A stretch of 64,000 nt of DNA, taken from Sulfobacillus acidophilus. Lineage in GTDB: Bacteria; Bacillota; Sulfobacillia; Sulfobacillales; Sulfobacillaceae. The stretch's first letter is position 1. Each line of letters opens with the position of its first letter. A model generated the notes under the pieces. That model worked only from the letters and a program-made list of their open reading frames with translations. It did no database searches and was not told the DNA's origin. Both the position numbers and the translations under genes were made by a program. The stretch lies in NCBI GenBank assembly GCA_003023745.1, contig PXYV01000004.1, positions 46,213-110,212 on the forward strand, given 5' to 3'. This document shows positions 7,747 through 17,222 of the stretch, one piece after another.

Positions 7747-9594
7747 TCAAGTCCACCACACCTTTTTCAACTCTTCTTGAGAAACGTCAAAAGCGCGACG
7801 GACATCGGCCGATGTCGAGGTCGACGCGACGTCGACGCGCCACCAGCCCCCATAGCTGTCTGTGGCCGTGCCCGGCAACACTTTCACATCAATGACCGTA
7901 CTTGGGCCGGGCTGACGGGCTTTGAGAATAGCTTCGGATAGTTGGTCTCGCGTTGTCACACGAAGGCCGCGAGCGCCCAGAGCCTGGCCAATGTGGGCGA
8001 AGTCTACGTCCAGGCAATCACCATTCAAGTCCCCGCTGAGAGGATTACGGCGCCGAAATTCAGTGCCAAACCCTTGGGATCCGTGCGCTTTCTGCAAAGC
8101 ATTAATGGAACCAAAGCCTTGGTTGTCCAGCACAATAATGGTAATGGGGGTATCCTCTTGCAGACTCGTATACAGTTCAGAGTGCAACAGTAAGAAACTG
8201 CCATCACCCACCAGAGCAAACACTGACCGGTCCGGCTGAGCCCACTTGACGCCCAGCGCACCGGCAACCTCGTAGCCCATGCAGGAAAACCCGTACTCGA
8301 GATGGTAATTGTCCACCCCGACACAGCGCCACAACCGATGCAAGTCGCCGGGCAGGCTGCCTGCGGCCGCCACGATCACGTCGTCGGGGCCTAACATCTC
8401 ATTCAAAACCCCTAAGACTTCAGTCTGTGTCAGACCACTCTGATTGGATGCGTGATACCAGCGATCGACTTCGGCATCCCAATTGCGCTTTGCGTCCGCT
8501 ACCGCATCGTTTTCATACGCGGACCGATACTTCGCCCTGCCCAACCGATCCATCAAGTCCTGCAGGCCCACGCGGGCATCGGCTATCAGCGGCACCGCCC
8601 GCAATTTATACGCGTCCATGCGGTTGATATTGATGGTCGCCACCACCGCCTGGGGATTCTGAAAGGCCTGCTTCGATGCTGTGGTAAAGTCCGTCAGACG
8701 CGTACCGACAGCCAAAATGAAATCCGCATCCGAGGCTAGGGCATTGCCCGGTTGACTCCCCGTCACACCCACACCTCCCAGATTCCACGGATGATTCCAG
8801 GGCAATGAACCCTTTCCTGCTTGAGTTTCCACCACGGGAATATGAAAGCGCGCGGCAAAATCCGCCAGGACCGTTTCTGCTCCGGAATACTTCACGCCGC
8901 CGCCCGCTATCGCGAGGGGATGGGCGGCTTGTCTGATAAGGTCAACAACGCCATCCAACTCCAATCCTGGAGCCTGACGGCGGATCGGCCAGACGCGGCG
9001 CTCCAACCAGGCGGCCGGGAAGTCCCACGACTCCGTTTGTACATCTTGCGGCAGGGCTATGGTGACGGCACCGGTAGCGGATGGATCGGTTAGCACCACC
9101 ATGGCTTGCGTCAAACTCGCAATTAATTGTTCGGGACGGGTAATGCGATCCCAATAGACGCTGACCGGCTTGAACGCATCGTTGACAGACGCCGTACGGT
9201 CAGTGTTCCCCTCCAGTTGTTGCAAGACGGGGTCAGGTTGACGATCGGCAAAATAATCCCCCGGCAGAAGCAACACCGGAAGACGATTAATGGTAGCCCC
9301 CGCCGCCGCCGTCACCATATTCAACGCGCCCGGGCCAATGGAACTGGTACAAGCCCACATTCCCAAGCGATTTTTCTGTTTGGCATACGCAACAGCCGCA
9401 TGAACCATTCCCTGCTCGTTGTGCCCTTGGACAAACTTTAGCCCGCATACCTTTTGCTCTAGCGCTTCACCGAGTCCGAGAACATTGCCGTGTCCAAAAA
9501 TGCCTAGCACACCGGCCACGAACTTGTGCTCCACGCCATCGCGTTCCACATATTGCTGGTCCAGGTAGCGCAACAACGCTTGCGCTACGGTCAT
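7747..9594 (-). CDS. iolD: 3D-(3,5/4)-trihydroxycyclohexane-1,2-dione hydrolase
   Basis: IolD is a thiamine-diphosphate enzyme that opens the inositol-derived ring to 5-deoxy-glucuronate. The 615-aa chain matches the usual length and begins with the family pattern VAGVLGIFGHGNVLGLGEAL. The N-terminal pyrimidine-binding domain contains GHNEQGMVHAAVAYAKQ with the catalytic Glu, and the C-terminal domain has the ThDP/Mg motif GDGSFLLLHSELYTSLQEDT ending in DNQGFGSINALQ. It is the last gene of the minus-strand iol block and begins 16 bp after the iolC stop. Confidence 0.94.
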   Translation of the reverse strand: MTVAQALLRYLDQQYVERDGVEHKFVAGVLGIFGHGNVLGLGEALEQKVCGLKFVQGHNEQGMVHAAVAYAKQKNRLGMWACTSSIGPGALNMVTAAAGATINRLPVLLLPGDYFADRQPDPVLQQLEGNTDRTASVNDAFKPVSVYWDRITRPEQLIASLTQAMVVLTDPSATGAVTIALPQDVQTESWDFPAAWLERRVWPIRRQAPGLELDGVVDLIRQAAHPLAIAGGGVKYSGAETVLADFAARFHIPVVETQAGKGSLPWNHPWNLGGVGVTGSQPGNALASDADFILAVGTRLTDFTTASKQAFQNPQAVVATININRMDAYKLRAVPLIADARVGLQDLMDRLGRAKYRSAYENDAVADAKRNWDAEVDRWYHASNQSGLTQTEVLGVLNEMLGPDDVIVAAAGSLPGDLHRLWRCVGVDNYHLEYGFSCMGYEVAGALGVKWAQPDRSVFALVGDGSFLLLHSELYTSLQEDTPITIIVLDNQGFGSINALQKAHGSQGFGTEFRRRNPLSGDLNGDCLDVDFAHIGQALGARGLRVTTRDQLSEAILKARQPGPSTVIDVKVLPGTATDSYGGWWRVDVASTSTSADVRRAFDVSQEELKKVWWT

Positions 9595-9610
9595 TCGTAC
9601 TGTCTTGGTG

Positions 9611-10570
9611 CTATCCGTCTTCGTTCCCCTCCCTCGCCTGAATCAAGGCCATGACTTCCGCCATGTATGGCATGGCTTCCGAACAACTGTGGCGGCTGAC
9701 GACCAGGGCACCACAAGCGGCCGCCAACTGCAACCGCCGCCGCGGTTCCCACCCTTGAGCCAAACCATAGGTATAGCCGGCCCCAAAACCATCCCCTGCC
9801 CCCAACGTATTGACCACCTCCACCGAAAATGGAGGCATAAAAAGCGATTTTGTGGCGCTAAAGTACCAACTGCCCTCTCCCCCGCGTTTGGCAACAACTT
9901 CTGGCACCCCAAGACTCAATAAGTTTGCGGTCGCCTCCTCCATGGAGCCGGATTGCCCGACAAACGCCAACTCGGTTTCATTAGCCAATACCACTGTTGC
10001 CTGAGGCAGGATGTCCTGATATACCTTCAGCGCCACGCTCGCATCCTGCCAGAATACGGGCCGCCAATCGACATCAAACACGACCGCAATGCCTGCTTGT
10101 TGGGCAATCTGAATAATCTTGTGGCAAGCGGAGCGGCTCGAGTCGGACGCCAATGCGGTCCCCGCCATCACGATTACCTGGGCACGCTGCAACTGTGCCG
10201 CATCGATATCAACGGGGCTGAGATTGGCATTGGCATTAGGAGTCCCCACAAACCACACTTGCGAATCGCTGGGCGGAAACAATGCCGCGAAAGCCAAACC
10301 TGTGCTGAGCTGGCGATCGGTTACCAGCATCGCTGTGTCTATGCCCTCTTGCTGAAGCTTTTCTCGAATAAAGTCACCCATCGGATCGGACCCAACGCGG
10401 GCTATCAATCCGACCGAACACCCCAATCGCGCCAGCCCCACGGCGGTATTGGCGGACGACCCTCCCACGTACTTGCGGAATGAAGCGACCCGGGAAAGCG
10501 GCACGCGCATCTCCTCCGCATAAAGATCGGCGATTACTCGCCCAACCGTATAAATTAAAGGTCCGGCCAT
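9611..10570 (-). CDS. iolC: 5-dehydro-2-deoxygluconokinase
   Basis: PfkB-family sugar kinase that phosphorylates 2-deoxy-5-keto-gluconate. The product (319 aa from the ATG at 10570) starts MAGPLIYTVGRVIADLYAEE, has YVGGSSANTAVGLARLG as the first PfkB signature and VVNTLGAGDGFGAGYTYGLA as the anion-hole/catalytic-base motif. The track ORF extends 88 residues further upstream but that part only mirrors the overlapping aldolase-like gene, so the shorter start is chosen. It overlaps the preceding gene by 16 bp. Confidence 0.92.
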   Translation of the reverse strand: MAGPLIYTVGRVIADLYAEEMRVPLSRVASFRKYVGGSSANTAVGLARLGCSVGLIARVGSDPMGDFIREKLQQEGIDTAMLVTDRQLSTGLAFAALFPPSDSQVWFVGTPNANANLSPVDIDAAQLQRAQVIVMAGTALASDSSRSACHKIIQIAQQAGIAVVFDVDWRPVFWQDASVALKVYQDILPQATVVLANETELAFVGQSGSMEEATANLLSLGVPEVVAKRGGEGSWYFSATKSLFMPPFSVEVVNTLGAGDGFGAGYTYGLAQGWEPRRRLQLAAACGALVVSRHSCSEAMPYMAEVMALIQAREGNEDG

Positions 10571-11481
10571 TGCATCACCTCCGCCACCGCACCACCATGC
10601 ATTAGCGACGCGATCTCTCGCACGACCATGCGTGCGTCCGCTCCATCTTGCGGAAATAAAAGGCCCCGACCGATCAGAACCCCGCGCACTTGGGGACCTG
10701 CTTGACGGCAGCGCTGCACCGCCGCCACCAATGTCTTCGGATCGCCGACATTGGCTCCTCCCAGCAGCACGATCGGACATGTGGTCGCCTGCGCCACGCG
10801 CTCGAAATCTTCGACCATCGGAACCTTCAGCCAACGTCCCCGCGACGTCGGACCCAGTGCCGACGCGACCCCCATGAGCCGCACCAGATCGTCCGTGGAT
10901 AGCGGCACCGCAATCGGTTCCAAGAACACGGGAATGTCGGCTCTCGCCAACTCTGCCAAGGCACTGGCGACATACCGAATGGTGCGCGACGAGGCGTCAA
11001 CCGCAGGATCCACCCGCAACAGCAATTTGCCCGCATCCAGTCGGGCTTTCTTCAAAGACAAGACGTCATACGCACTGACAAAGTCGTCGAGGTCAAAGAC
11101 GGTGTCTGCCAGACCCGCCCGGTTCATAGAGCCAATAAGGACCTTGTTATCGAGAAAGTCGGGGCCGCCGTGATGAACCACCCAGTGGTTGAGAATTGCC
11201 AACTCGTCCATAATGTCCGGCGTGACTAATACCCCATCCACAAATGGTTGCAGCATAAGACGGGCAATTCGCCGGATGAGGTCGACCCGTCGAGCCATGG
11301 CCCACGGATCGTTACCGGCCGCTACCGTGCGGCGCGCGGGATGGTCGGCGGCCACCAAGACCAACGGCTGCTCTTGCCATCGCGGCCGACGGCGCCGATG
11401 CGCCAAGATTTGTTCCGCCAGGGACGGCTCCGTTATCCGCGCCTGGAGTATGTGCCGTAGAATCACGTCATCTGATATCAC
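10555..11481 (-). CDS. aldolase-like (beta/alpha)8 protein of the inositol cluster (Cgl0159-like)
   Basis: A 308-aa protein with no signal peptide and the alternating strand/helix pattern of a TIM barrel: QEQPLVLVAADHPARRTVAA, DGVLVTPDIMDELAILN, AGKLLLRVDP, IPVFLEPIAVPL, CPIVLLGGANVGDPKTLVAA and VRGVLIGRGLLFP. This fits the Cgl0159-type aldolase family found in actinobacterial iol clusters. It may perform the aldol cleavage of 2-deoxy-5-keto-gluconate-6-phosphate, since no iolJ is visible here; that role is inferred. Its end overlaps iolC by 16 bp and its start overlaps iolB by 4 bp. Confidence 0.78.
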   Translation of the reverse strand: MISDDVILRHILQARITEPSLAEQILAHRRRRPRWQEQPLVLVAADHPARRTVAAGNDPWAMARRVDLIRRIARLMLQPFVDGVLVTPDIMDELAILNHWVVHHGGPDFLDNKVLIGSMNRAGLADTVFDLDDFVSAYDVLSLKKARLDAGKLLLRVDPAVDASSRTIRYVASALAELARADIPVFLEPIAVPLSTDDLVRLMGVASALGPTSRGRWLKVPMVEDFERVAQATTCPIVLLGGANVGDPKTLVAAVQRCRQAGPQVRGVLIGRGLLFPQDGADARMVVREIASLMHGGAVAEVMQWPDL

Positions 11482-12308
11482 GGTACCCTCCGATCATTCG
11501 GGACGGAAAAGCCCGGTACGTGTGAAAAATTGGGGTCAACGGTAAAGTTCCACTGGCGGGTTGGACCAGCCATGACGTTGAGGTAATAGGCGGTCGCACC
11601 AGGCGGCACGGCAACGGGGTGATATCCGCGATCCACCACCACCAGTTCGCCGTCGTAGACAGCCCAGGCCTCCCCGAGTCCATCGTCGCCGTAAACGCGC
11701 TGAATAGCCCACAGTGTAGACGGCTTCATGTGATAGTAGTAGAGCTCCTCTAGCAGGGACTCGGTCGGCGGATCCTCACGGTCATGCTTATGCGGGGGAA
11801 AGCTCGACCAATGGCCGCCCGGAGTGATGACTTCCACTAGTCGCAACCGTTCCGCCTGCCCAGGCTCCTCTAATAGATGGCGAACCAAGCGGGCAGTTTC
11901 GCCAGTGCCCCGCGATTCGATCGCCATGTCCTTGGGCTCATAGACTCGCGTGGCCACCGCGCTGCTGTCCACCCTGGCCATCGCCCACAGCAACTCGGCC
12001 TCCGAGTTGGCGTCGACGCGAAGTGCCTCGCCGGGATGCACATAGACCACGTAGGGCGCGCTATCGTCAAAAACTGATGCTCGCCCGTCAAGTCTCTTGG
12101 TGCCGATGACACGATTGGCCACCTCGACCGATCCCGACATGAGCACTAACGCGTACTCGTAGTGCTCATCGACCGTTGCAGTCCACGATTGTCCCGGACC
12201 CAAACGGCAGACTTCTGCACCCACAAACGTTAAATTGGCCATGCCCGGCCTGACGAACACTGTCCGGACATCCTCGGCCGACGCCTGGCGCGATTTGTAC
12301 TTGCGCAT
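11478..12308 (-). CDS. iolB: 5-deoxy-glucuronate isomerase
   Basis: IolB converts 5-deoxy-glucuronate to 2-deoxy-5-keto-gluconate. The 276-aa bicupin has the metal-binding motif SSFPPHKHDREDPPTESLLE and the family-typical ELYYYHMKPSTLWAIQRVY, then GYHPVAVPPGATAYYLNVMA and the end PNFSHVP. The gene overlaps the aldolase-like gene by 4 bp (ATGA), indicating translational coupling. Confidence 0.95.
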   Translation of the reverse strand: MRKYKSRQASAEDVRTVFVRPGMANLTFVGAEVCRLGPGQSWTATVDEHYEYALVLMSGSVEVANRVIGTKRLDGRASVFDDSAPYVVYVHPGEALRVDANSEAELLWAMARVDSSAVATRVYEPKDMAIESRGTGETARLVRHLLEEPGQAERLRLVEVITPGGHWSSFPPHKHDREDPPTESLLEELYYYHMKPSTLWAIQRVYGDDGLGEAWAVYDGELVVVDRGYHPVAVPPGATAYYLNVMAGPTRQWNFTVDPNFSHVPGFSVPNDRRVP

Positions 12309-12332
12309 TTTTTCATGCCTCCCATTTGCCGC

Positions 12333-13253
12333 TCACAATGGCGTGTCGTGCGAAGGTTCAATTTCGGAAGTTTCCGTTAACTTGTGCAGATACGTGAGCG
12401 CCGTGCGCATTGCCGCGACTGGCTCGGCCACAAGTGGATCCTGCTCCGCCTCGATGACGCACCAACCAGAATATCCCATCTGCTGCAAGGCCTTCACAAT
12501 CGGAGCAAAGTCGACCGCCCCGTCACCGGGCACCGTAAAAATCCCCCGCCGCACGCACTCCAAGAACCCCAGGCCCTGATCGTACTGGGTTGCCACCAAA
12601 GGCCGCACCGACTTCATGTGGACGTGTCCGATCCGTTCCGGATACTGTGAGATCACCCAGGCTGGGTCGATTCCCGCCACCGAAAGATGCCCCGTGTCAA
12701 CCACCAGAGATACTAAGTCTGCCGGGGTGTTGTCCAACAGGCGCACGACGTCAGCACGGGTTTCAATATTCGTGCCAAGATGAGGGTGATAGACCAGGGT
12801 GAGCCCCTCCTCGGCACATAGTGCGCCCGCTCGCTGCAGTCCCTCCAGCACCGTCTGCCAGGTCGTCTGATCCCATAAAATCTTATGAGGACGGTCCCCA
12901 TCAACATCCCAGTGCACACTGCCACTTCCCTCTGCTGTGACGACGACGTCTGCTCCCATCGCCTTCAAAAACTTCACATGCTGCCGGTAACGGGATAATT
13001 CTTCATCCCATCGGTCACGCTGGGTCAAATGAATCTGCGCCCAACCTGACGCCAGTTGAAGGCCATACGCCTGGAGCAGCGGCTTGAGCTCGTTGACCGT
13101 TCGGGGATACTTCCGTCCCAGTTCAGTCCCGACAAATCCTAACGCCTGCATATCTCCTAAAATGTCGGTGACGCTGTACTCGTCCCCTAAATCTAAAAGG
13201 TCATCGTTACACCAGTTTATCGGCGATGCCGCGTATTGCCACCTCGTGATCAT
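12333..13253 (-). CDS. iolE: myo-inosose-2 dehydratase
   Basis: IolE dehydrates 2-keto-myo-inositol to the trihydroxy-dione substrate of IolD. The 306-aa product from the ATG at 13253 begins MITRWQYAASPINWCNDDL, the classic IolE opening, and contains YHPHLGTNIETRADVVRLLD, LVVDTGHLSVAGIDPAWVI and GHVHMKSVRP, which place the metal-binding residues of this xylose-isomerase-like barrel. The N-terminal 78 residues of the track ORF are out of the family and are excluded. Its start is preceded by GAGGGAAG. Confidence 0.94.
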   Translation of the reverse strand: MITRWQYAASPINWCNDDLLDLGDEYSVTDILGDMQALGFVGTELGRKYPRTVNELKPLLQAYGLQLASGWAQIHLTQRDRWDEELSRYRQHVKFLKAMGADVVVTAEGSGSVHWDVDGDRPHKILWDQTTWQTVLEGLQRAGALCAEEGLTLVYHPHLGTNIETRADVVRLLDNTPADLVSLVVDTGHLSVAGIDPAWVISQYPERIGHVHMKSVRPLVATQYDQGLGFLECVRRGIFTVPGDGAVDFAPIVKALQQMGYSGWCVIEAEQDPLVAEPVAAMRTALTYLHKLTETSEIEPSHDTPL

Positions 13254-13275
13254 TGTGTCTTCCCTCGCTTCATAG

Positions 13276-14286
13276 TTAAATGGGCAAATCGACCATTTCG
13301 TTGCGCCCCGATGCCAGCGAGCGCTGTGCTGCTTGGGCAACGGACGTCGCGCGAATTCCGTCGATACTCGCCAAAGGCACTTGTTCCCCGCGCACAACTT
13401 TGACAAATGCAGACATCTCGTTGAGGTATGCCGTCTGGAATCGTTCCTGATAATCTGAAAAGGTGTCTCGCTTGATCGCGCTCTCAACCATTACCACCGT
13501 ATCACTCGGACTCGCCGCAGCAATTTTGACAGCCCCTTTGGTTCCGAGGATCTCTGTGCGAATTTCATAGCCATACACCGCATCGCGCGACAATTCCACC
13601 AGGCCCATGGCCCCGGCCACTGTTTTAAAGCTCATATGCGCATGGTCCACGTCTTGAACCGTGCGGTAATCGGGATGATTGTACACCCCGCCCCGGGCAA
13701 ACACCTCTGTCAATTCCGTGCCTAAAAACCAACGTGCCAAGTCGATGTCGTGTACCCCGGTATCTAGAAAGAAGCCGCCCGAGTGTTTCACAATTTCAAG
13801 CGCCGGAGCCATGCGGTCACGGCTGATACTAAAAAAATGGTATGGGGTCCCAATCTCGCCACGGTCGATAACGGCCTTCGCCTTAAGATAATGCGGGTCA
13901 AAGCGACGCATAAATCCCATTTGCAATGGCACCCCGGCCGTCTCGTAGAGGCGATGAATTTCCAGGGATTCCTCAAGTGTCAACGCTAATGGCTTCTCGC
14001 AAAATACGGGCCAGCGACGCTTTACCAACGCCTTCAACAACTCGCCGTGACTGGTGGACGACGACGCCACCACGACCGCATCCAGGTCTGACTGATCGAG
14101 CACATACCGATAGTCGTCAACCCTGAGCTTTGCTGACAATCCCAGACAGTTAGCGTTGATCTTCTCAATATGAGGGTCAGCCACTGCCCCTAACACGGCT
14201 CCCGGTATGCGACCTTGCAAATTTTCCGCATGAGTTCGCCCCATCGCGCCTAAGCCGATCACCGCAATCCGTACGGGAACACTCAT
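13276..14286 (-). CDS. iolG: inositol 2-dehydrogenase
   Basis: NAD-dependent Gfo/Idh/MocA oxidoreductase that makes 2-keto-myo-inositol, the first step of the pathway. The 336-aa product has the Rossmann motif IAVIGLGAMGRTHAENL, the conserved EKPLALTLEES and the catalytic-site stretch GGFFLDTGVHDIDLARWFLG; GFMRRFDPHY is typical of IolG. The ATG at 14286 is preferred over the 22-residue longer track start because the family begins at the first beta-strand. It is the first of the six catabolic genes, 23 bp before iolE. Confidence 0.92.
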   Translation of the reverse strand: MSVPVRIAVIGLGAMGRTHAENLQGRIPGAVLGAVADPHIEKINANCLGLSAKLRVDDYRYVLDQSDLDAVVVASSSTSHGELLKALVKRRWPVFCEKPLALTLEESLEIHRLYETAGVPLQMGFMRRFDPHYLKAKAVIDRGEIGTPYHFFSISRDRMAPALEIVKHSGGFFLDTGVHDIDLARWFLGTELTEVFARGGVYNHPDYRTVQDVDHAHMSFKTVAGAMGLVELSRDAVYGYEIRTEILGTKGAVKIAAASPSDTVVMVESAIKRDTFSDYQERFQTAYLNEMSAFVKVVRGEQVPLASIDGIRATSVAQAAQRSLASGRNEMVDLPI

Positions 14287-14370
14287 TTCGCTCGCAATCC
14301 CTCGTTTCCATTGTTCTCTTACCTCAAACAATCGACGACTGCTGAACGTCACTTTGAGAAGGCCTTAGCC

Positions 14371-14384
14371 TTCCTTGCAAGGAA
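14371..14384. promoter_or_regulatory. candidate operator upstream of iolG
   Basis: TTCCTTGCAAGGAA is a perfect 14-bp palindrome located 85 bp before the iolG start, in the gap to the PIG-L gene. LacI-family operators often have a TTGCAA-like centre, but it differs from the two palindromes at the binding-protein genes, so the regulator is unknown. Confidence 0.35.
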
Positions 14385-14416
14385 ACGCGCGATTGTGCAG
14401 CACCAACGCGCAACCT

Positions 14417-15184
14417 TCAGTCATCGAACCAGGCAGGCGCTATTTTTGTCATTAAGTCCTCAATCGGATCGAGGGCAATGCGGCGAAAAGACTCCACATA
14501 TTCGGGATGATCCTGCAGTGCCTGCGTAATCGGGTTTGAAAACGCCCGATAGCGGCGGCGCAATCGTGCGCGCATGCGTTCGGCCAAGTCGGCCACGTTA
14601 ACCTGTGACACATGGCGGGAGAGTGCCTCCATTTTTTTATCAAACGTCTGGCCGATGTCGATAAAGAGATTGGGTTGATTGGTCCCGAACATCCATAATT
14701 CCCTTGTTTTGAATCCCTCCAACCCTTCGTTATACAGTTCCGGAAACATCAAATTGTCGCGCGCGCTGGGATACACGGCATAGGCCGTCTCTTGTCCGGT
14801 GGCCATGTGGTCGGGATGATTTAAGCCATACGCTCCAAACCAATAACTAGACGGATCCCAACTCAACACCACGTCCGGTTTAAAAATGCGAATGATCCGG
14901 GAAATATCGCGCCTCAGCGGCAAGTCCGCCCGTAACTCCCCGTCCACATAATCCAAGAAAAAGACCTCGTCGACGCCGATCACCCGACTGGCCGCACGTT
15001 GTTCTTCTTGTCGAATTTGTTTGAGCCGCGGTCCGTCTTCTACCTTTTCCGAACCTTTTGCGCCATCGGTACAGATAAGGCATGCAACCTCGTGGCCAGC
15101 ACGCTTCATTCGCGCTAACGTGCCCGCCGCGTTGCTTTCAATATCATCCGGGTGCGCTCCCACTGCTAAAAACCGCACATGCAT
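14417..15184 (-). CDS. PIG-L/LmbE family N-deacetylase
   Basis: The 255-aa protein has the zinc motif AVGAHPDDIESNAAGTLARM at the N-terminus and GLNHPDHMATGQE later, which together with the first HPDD define the PIG-L/LmbE family. Members remove N-acetyl groups from GlcNAc-inositol conjugates (MshB, PIG-L) or from related glycosides. It contains an acidic mid-part VDEVFFLDYVDGELRADLPL common in bacterial homologues. It lies between the binding-protein genes and iolG in the same direction. An attractive inference is that it unmasks an imported N-acylated glycosyl- or amino-inositol; substrate is unproven. Confidence 0.88.
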   Translation of the reverse strand: MHVRFLAVGAHPDDIESNAAGTLARMKRAGHEVACLICTDGAKGSEKVEDGPRLKQIRQEEQRAASRVIGVDEVFFLDYVDGELRADLPLRRDISRIIRIFKPDVVLSWDPSSYWFGAYGLNHPDHMATGQETAYAVYPSARDNLMFPELYNEGLEGFKTRELWMFGTNQPNLFIDIGQTFDKKMEALSRHVSQVNVADLAERMRARLRRRYRAFSNPITQALQDHPEYVESFRRIALDPIEDLMTKIAPAWFDD

Positions 15185-15318
15185 CCTCCTCTACTCCGAC
15201 GATCTACCCATTTGCCTCTTATCATGCCCTATTCCCGTTTCGATCCCGACACTGACCCACGAAGCCCGCTGGTCCGCCACCACCCCAAGAGGTTTGGCAT
15301 GACGCCCTCTCCACCCCT

Positions 15319-17046
15319 TTAACCACTGACTGTCCAATAATTCGGATAAATCAACCCCGAACTGCTCGCGGTGGAAACCACGCCCTGCACATTCTTGGCG
15401 TAAGTGAGGTAATCGCCCTGCACCGAATAACTACCCGCCGGCCAGGGCAGAAATAAAACGGGGTTTTGCTGGCGCACATTCTTTTCATAGGCGTAAAGGT
15501 CCGCCAATGTCTTAGCGGCATTGAGCGGCTTCGCTCCCGCCGCTAAAATAGCGTTTGTGGTGGCATTGCTGTACCCGCCATTGTTGGACCCGCCGCCAGT
15601 CCCAAAAAGCTGTTCGCCACTGGGGAAAAAGGGACCCCAAGTCCAGTTATAGGGTCCTTCAATGGACCACTGGGTAGGATCGATGGTCTGATTCATGTCC
15701 ACATCGACCAACGGCTCGGGCCGAAGAGTCGCGTCAATCCCCTCTTGAGCCCAGTCCGATTTCAAGAGTTCCATCTGGTCAGTAATGGTGGGACTGCCCG
15801 AAATGTACGTCACCATGAACGCCAGCCGCAGTTTCCCTTTGGTCATGACGCCGCGAACATCCTTCCAGCCGTGCGCCTCGAGGAGTTTCTTGCCCCGGGC
15901 GGGATTAAACGGATATGCGGCAGTGGCCGTTGCAGGGCTGGCGAACTGCGATTGGGGCAAAGACGCCACCGGTCCATAGGACTGGGTCGCTTCGCCATGA
16001 AAGATGTCTTTGATCATCCCCGGTTCGTTTACACCCATTTGCAGCGCCTGGCGGATGTACAACTGGCGAAACACAGGCCCCAAGCCATTGGGAGCGTGCC
16101 TATTCATGTTAATCGGCATGTACGTGAATCCGAGAAAATAAATGGGGTGGACCACGTCATTGGTCAGTTGGTTGCGCGCATCCCAAGAGCTATTGGGTAA
16201 ATAGCCAACATTGACGGTACCTTCCTTCAGCGCTTCAAATTCCGCTGCCGTCGATGTTTCATACTGCAACACAAATGCCTTAATATGGGATTGATGTCCC
16301 CCGTAAGCCGGGTTCGGTACAAATTCCCAGTAATCGTTGGGCACCATCTTGAGAAACTTGTAGGGGCCGTCAACCACATGATAAACCGGGTTGCTGGGCG
16401 AATTCGCCACAGATGCCATAAATTGCAATTCTTTATCCATATTCTTCGGATATTTATCCCACACACTCATAGGCATGGGCGTCAGTTGACCAAGCCCGTC
16501 GATAATGAAACGCAAACGATTATAGGGGTGGGTCGTGGTAACCACCACAGTTTTGGCCCCGGTCGCGACGACACTCTTCCAAGCGGTCGGCACCCCGCCC
16601 GTTCCCACATTGGCGTACGCCCAGGGCGTGTGTTTTTCACTAGCGGCTTTGATGACGTCCCATGTAAACACCACATCTTGGGCGGTAATGGGCTGGCCAT
16701 TAGACCATTTATACTTGTTGCCGAGGGTAATGGTAAATTGCGTCGACGCCTTATTCACCGTAATCTTGGAGGCAACCGACCGGGCGTAGTCCACCGTATC
16801 TTGACTGGTCACGAAAATGAGCGGCTTATACATGAGACCTTGCAGTTGGGCATTTTGCAGGGTGTCCCCTGTGTCGCTCATAATCGGGAAAAACCAATTC
16901 GGGGCTTGTAGAGCCGCCGTCGCCATGACAATGGTGTCAGTGCCGGCCGACCTCGACGCGACCGTCACGCCAGAGGCTGCCCAACCACTCGCCGACAACA
17001 AGGCCAAGCTAGAGGCGCCAACAAACGCGATGCTTCGTTTCAGCAC
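15319..17046 (-). CDS. extracellular solute-binding protein, family 5 (copy 1)
   Basis: A secreted binding protein of the peptide/nickel (SBP_bac_5) class, about 575 aa. The chosen GTG at 17046 follows GAGGAGGGGG and gives a signal peptide with hydrophobic core FVGASSLALLSASGWAASG and no lipobox. Family features include KYKWSNGQPITAQDVVFTWD and PTQWSIEGPYNWTWGPF. It is clearly a paralogue of the next gene upstream (shared GTGGGSNNGGYSNAT). No permease or ATPase gene is nearby. A palindromic operator-like site lies just upstream. Confidence 0.9.
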   Translation of the reverse strand: MLKRSIAFVGASSLALLSASGWAASGVTVASRSAGTDTIVMATAALQAPNWFFPIMSDTGDTLQNAQLQGLMYKPLIFVTSQDTVDYARSVASKITVNKASTQFTITLGNKYKWSNGQPITAQDVVFTWDVIKAASEKHTPWAYANVGTGGVPTAWKSVVATGAKTVVVTTTHPYNRLRFIIDGLGQLTPMPMSVWDKYPKNMDKELQFMASVANSPSNPVYHVVDGPYKFLKMVPNDYWEFVPNPAYGGHQSHIKAFVLQYETSTAAEFEALKEGTVNVGYLPNSSWDARNQLTNDVVHPIYFLGFTYMPINMNRHAPNGLGPVFRQLYIRQALQMGVNEPGMIKDIFHGEATQSYGPVASLPQSQFASPATATAAYPFNPARGKKLLEAHGWKDVRGVMTKGKLRLAFMVTYISGSPTITDQMELLKSDWAQEGIDATLRPEPLVDVDMNQTIDPTQWSIEGPYNWTWGPFFPSGEQLFGTGGGSNNGGYSNATTNAILAAGAKPLNAAKTLADLYAYEKNVRQQNPVLFLPWPAGSYSVQGDYLTYAKNVQGVVSTASSSGLIYPNYWTVSG

Positions 17047-17079
17047 AGGACACCCCCTCCTCGTCCATTTTGCCAAAAG

Positions 17080-17097
17080 AGGTCAACCGGTTTACCT
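17080..17097. promoter_or_regulatory. LacI-type operator before binding-protein copy 1
   Basis: AGGTCAACCGGTTTACCT is an 18-bp palindrome with one mismatched pair and a central CCGG. It lies 34 bp before the GTG start. The same core occurs before copy 2, next to a LacI gene. Confidence 0.7.
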
Positions 17098-17222
17098 CCT
17101 ATGACAATAGAGAATTTGGTTCACGATGTGGGGCTTTCAGCCCTCGTCATTTTTGTGGCGGCGCTCGTTTCCCTCATGCACGGCGATACGCCTTCGCCCT
17201 GCTCCAACTTCTAAACGACGCC

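Noticed and set aside
16285-16911. 208-aa plus-strand ORF
   Set aside because: Antisense shadow of binding-protein copy 1; no start site or domain of its own.
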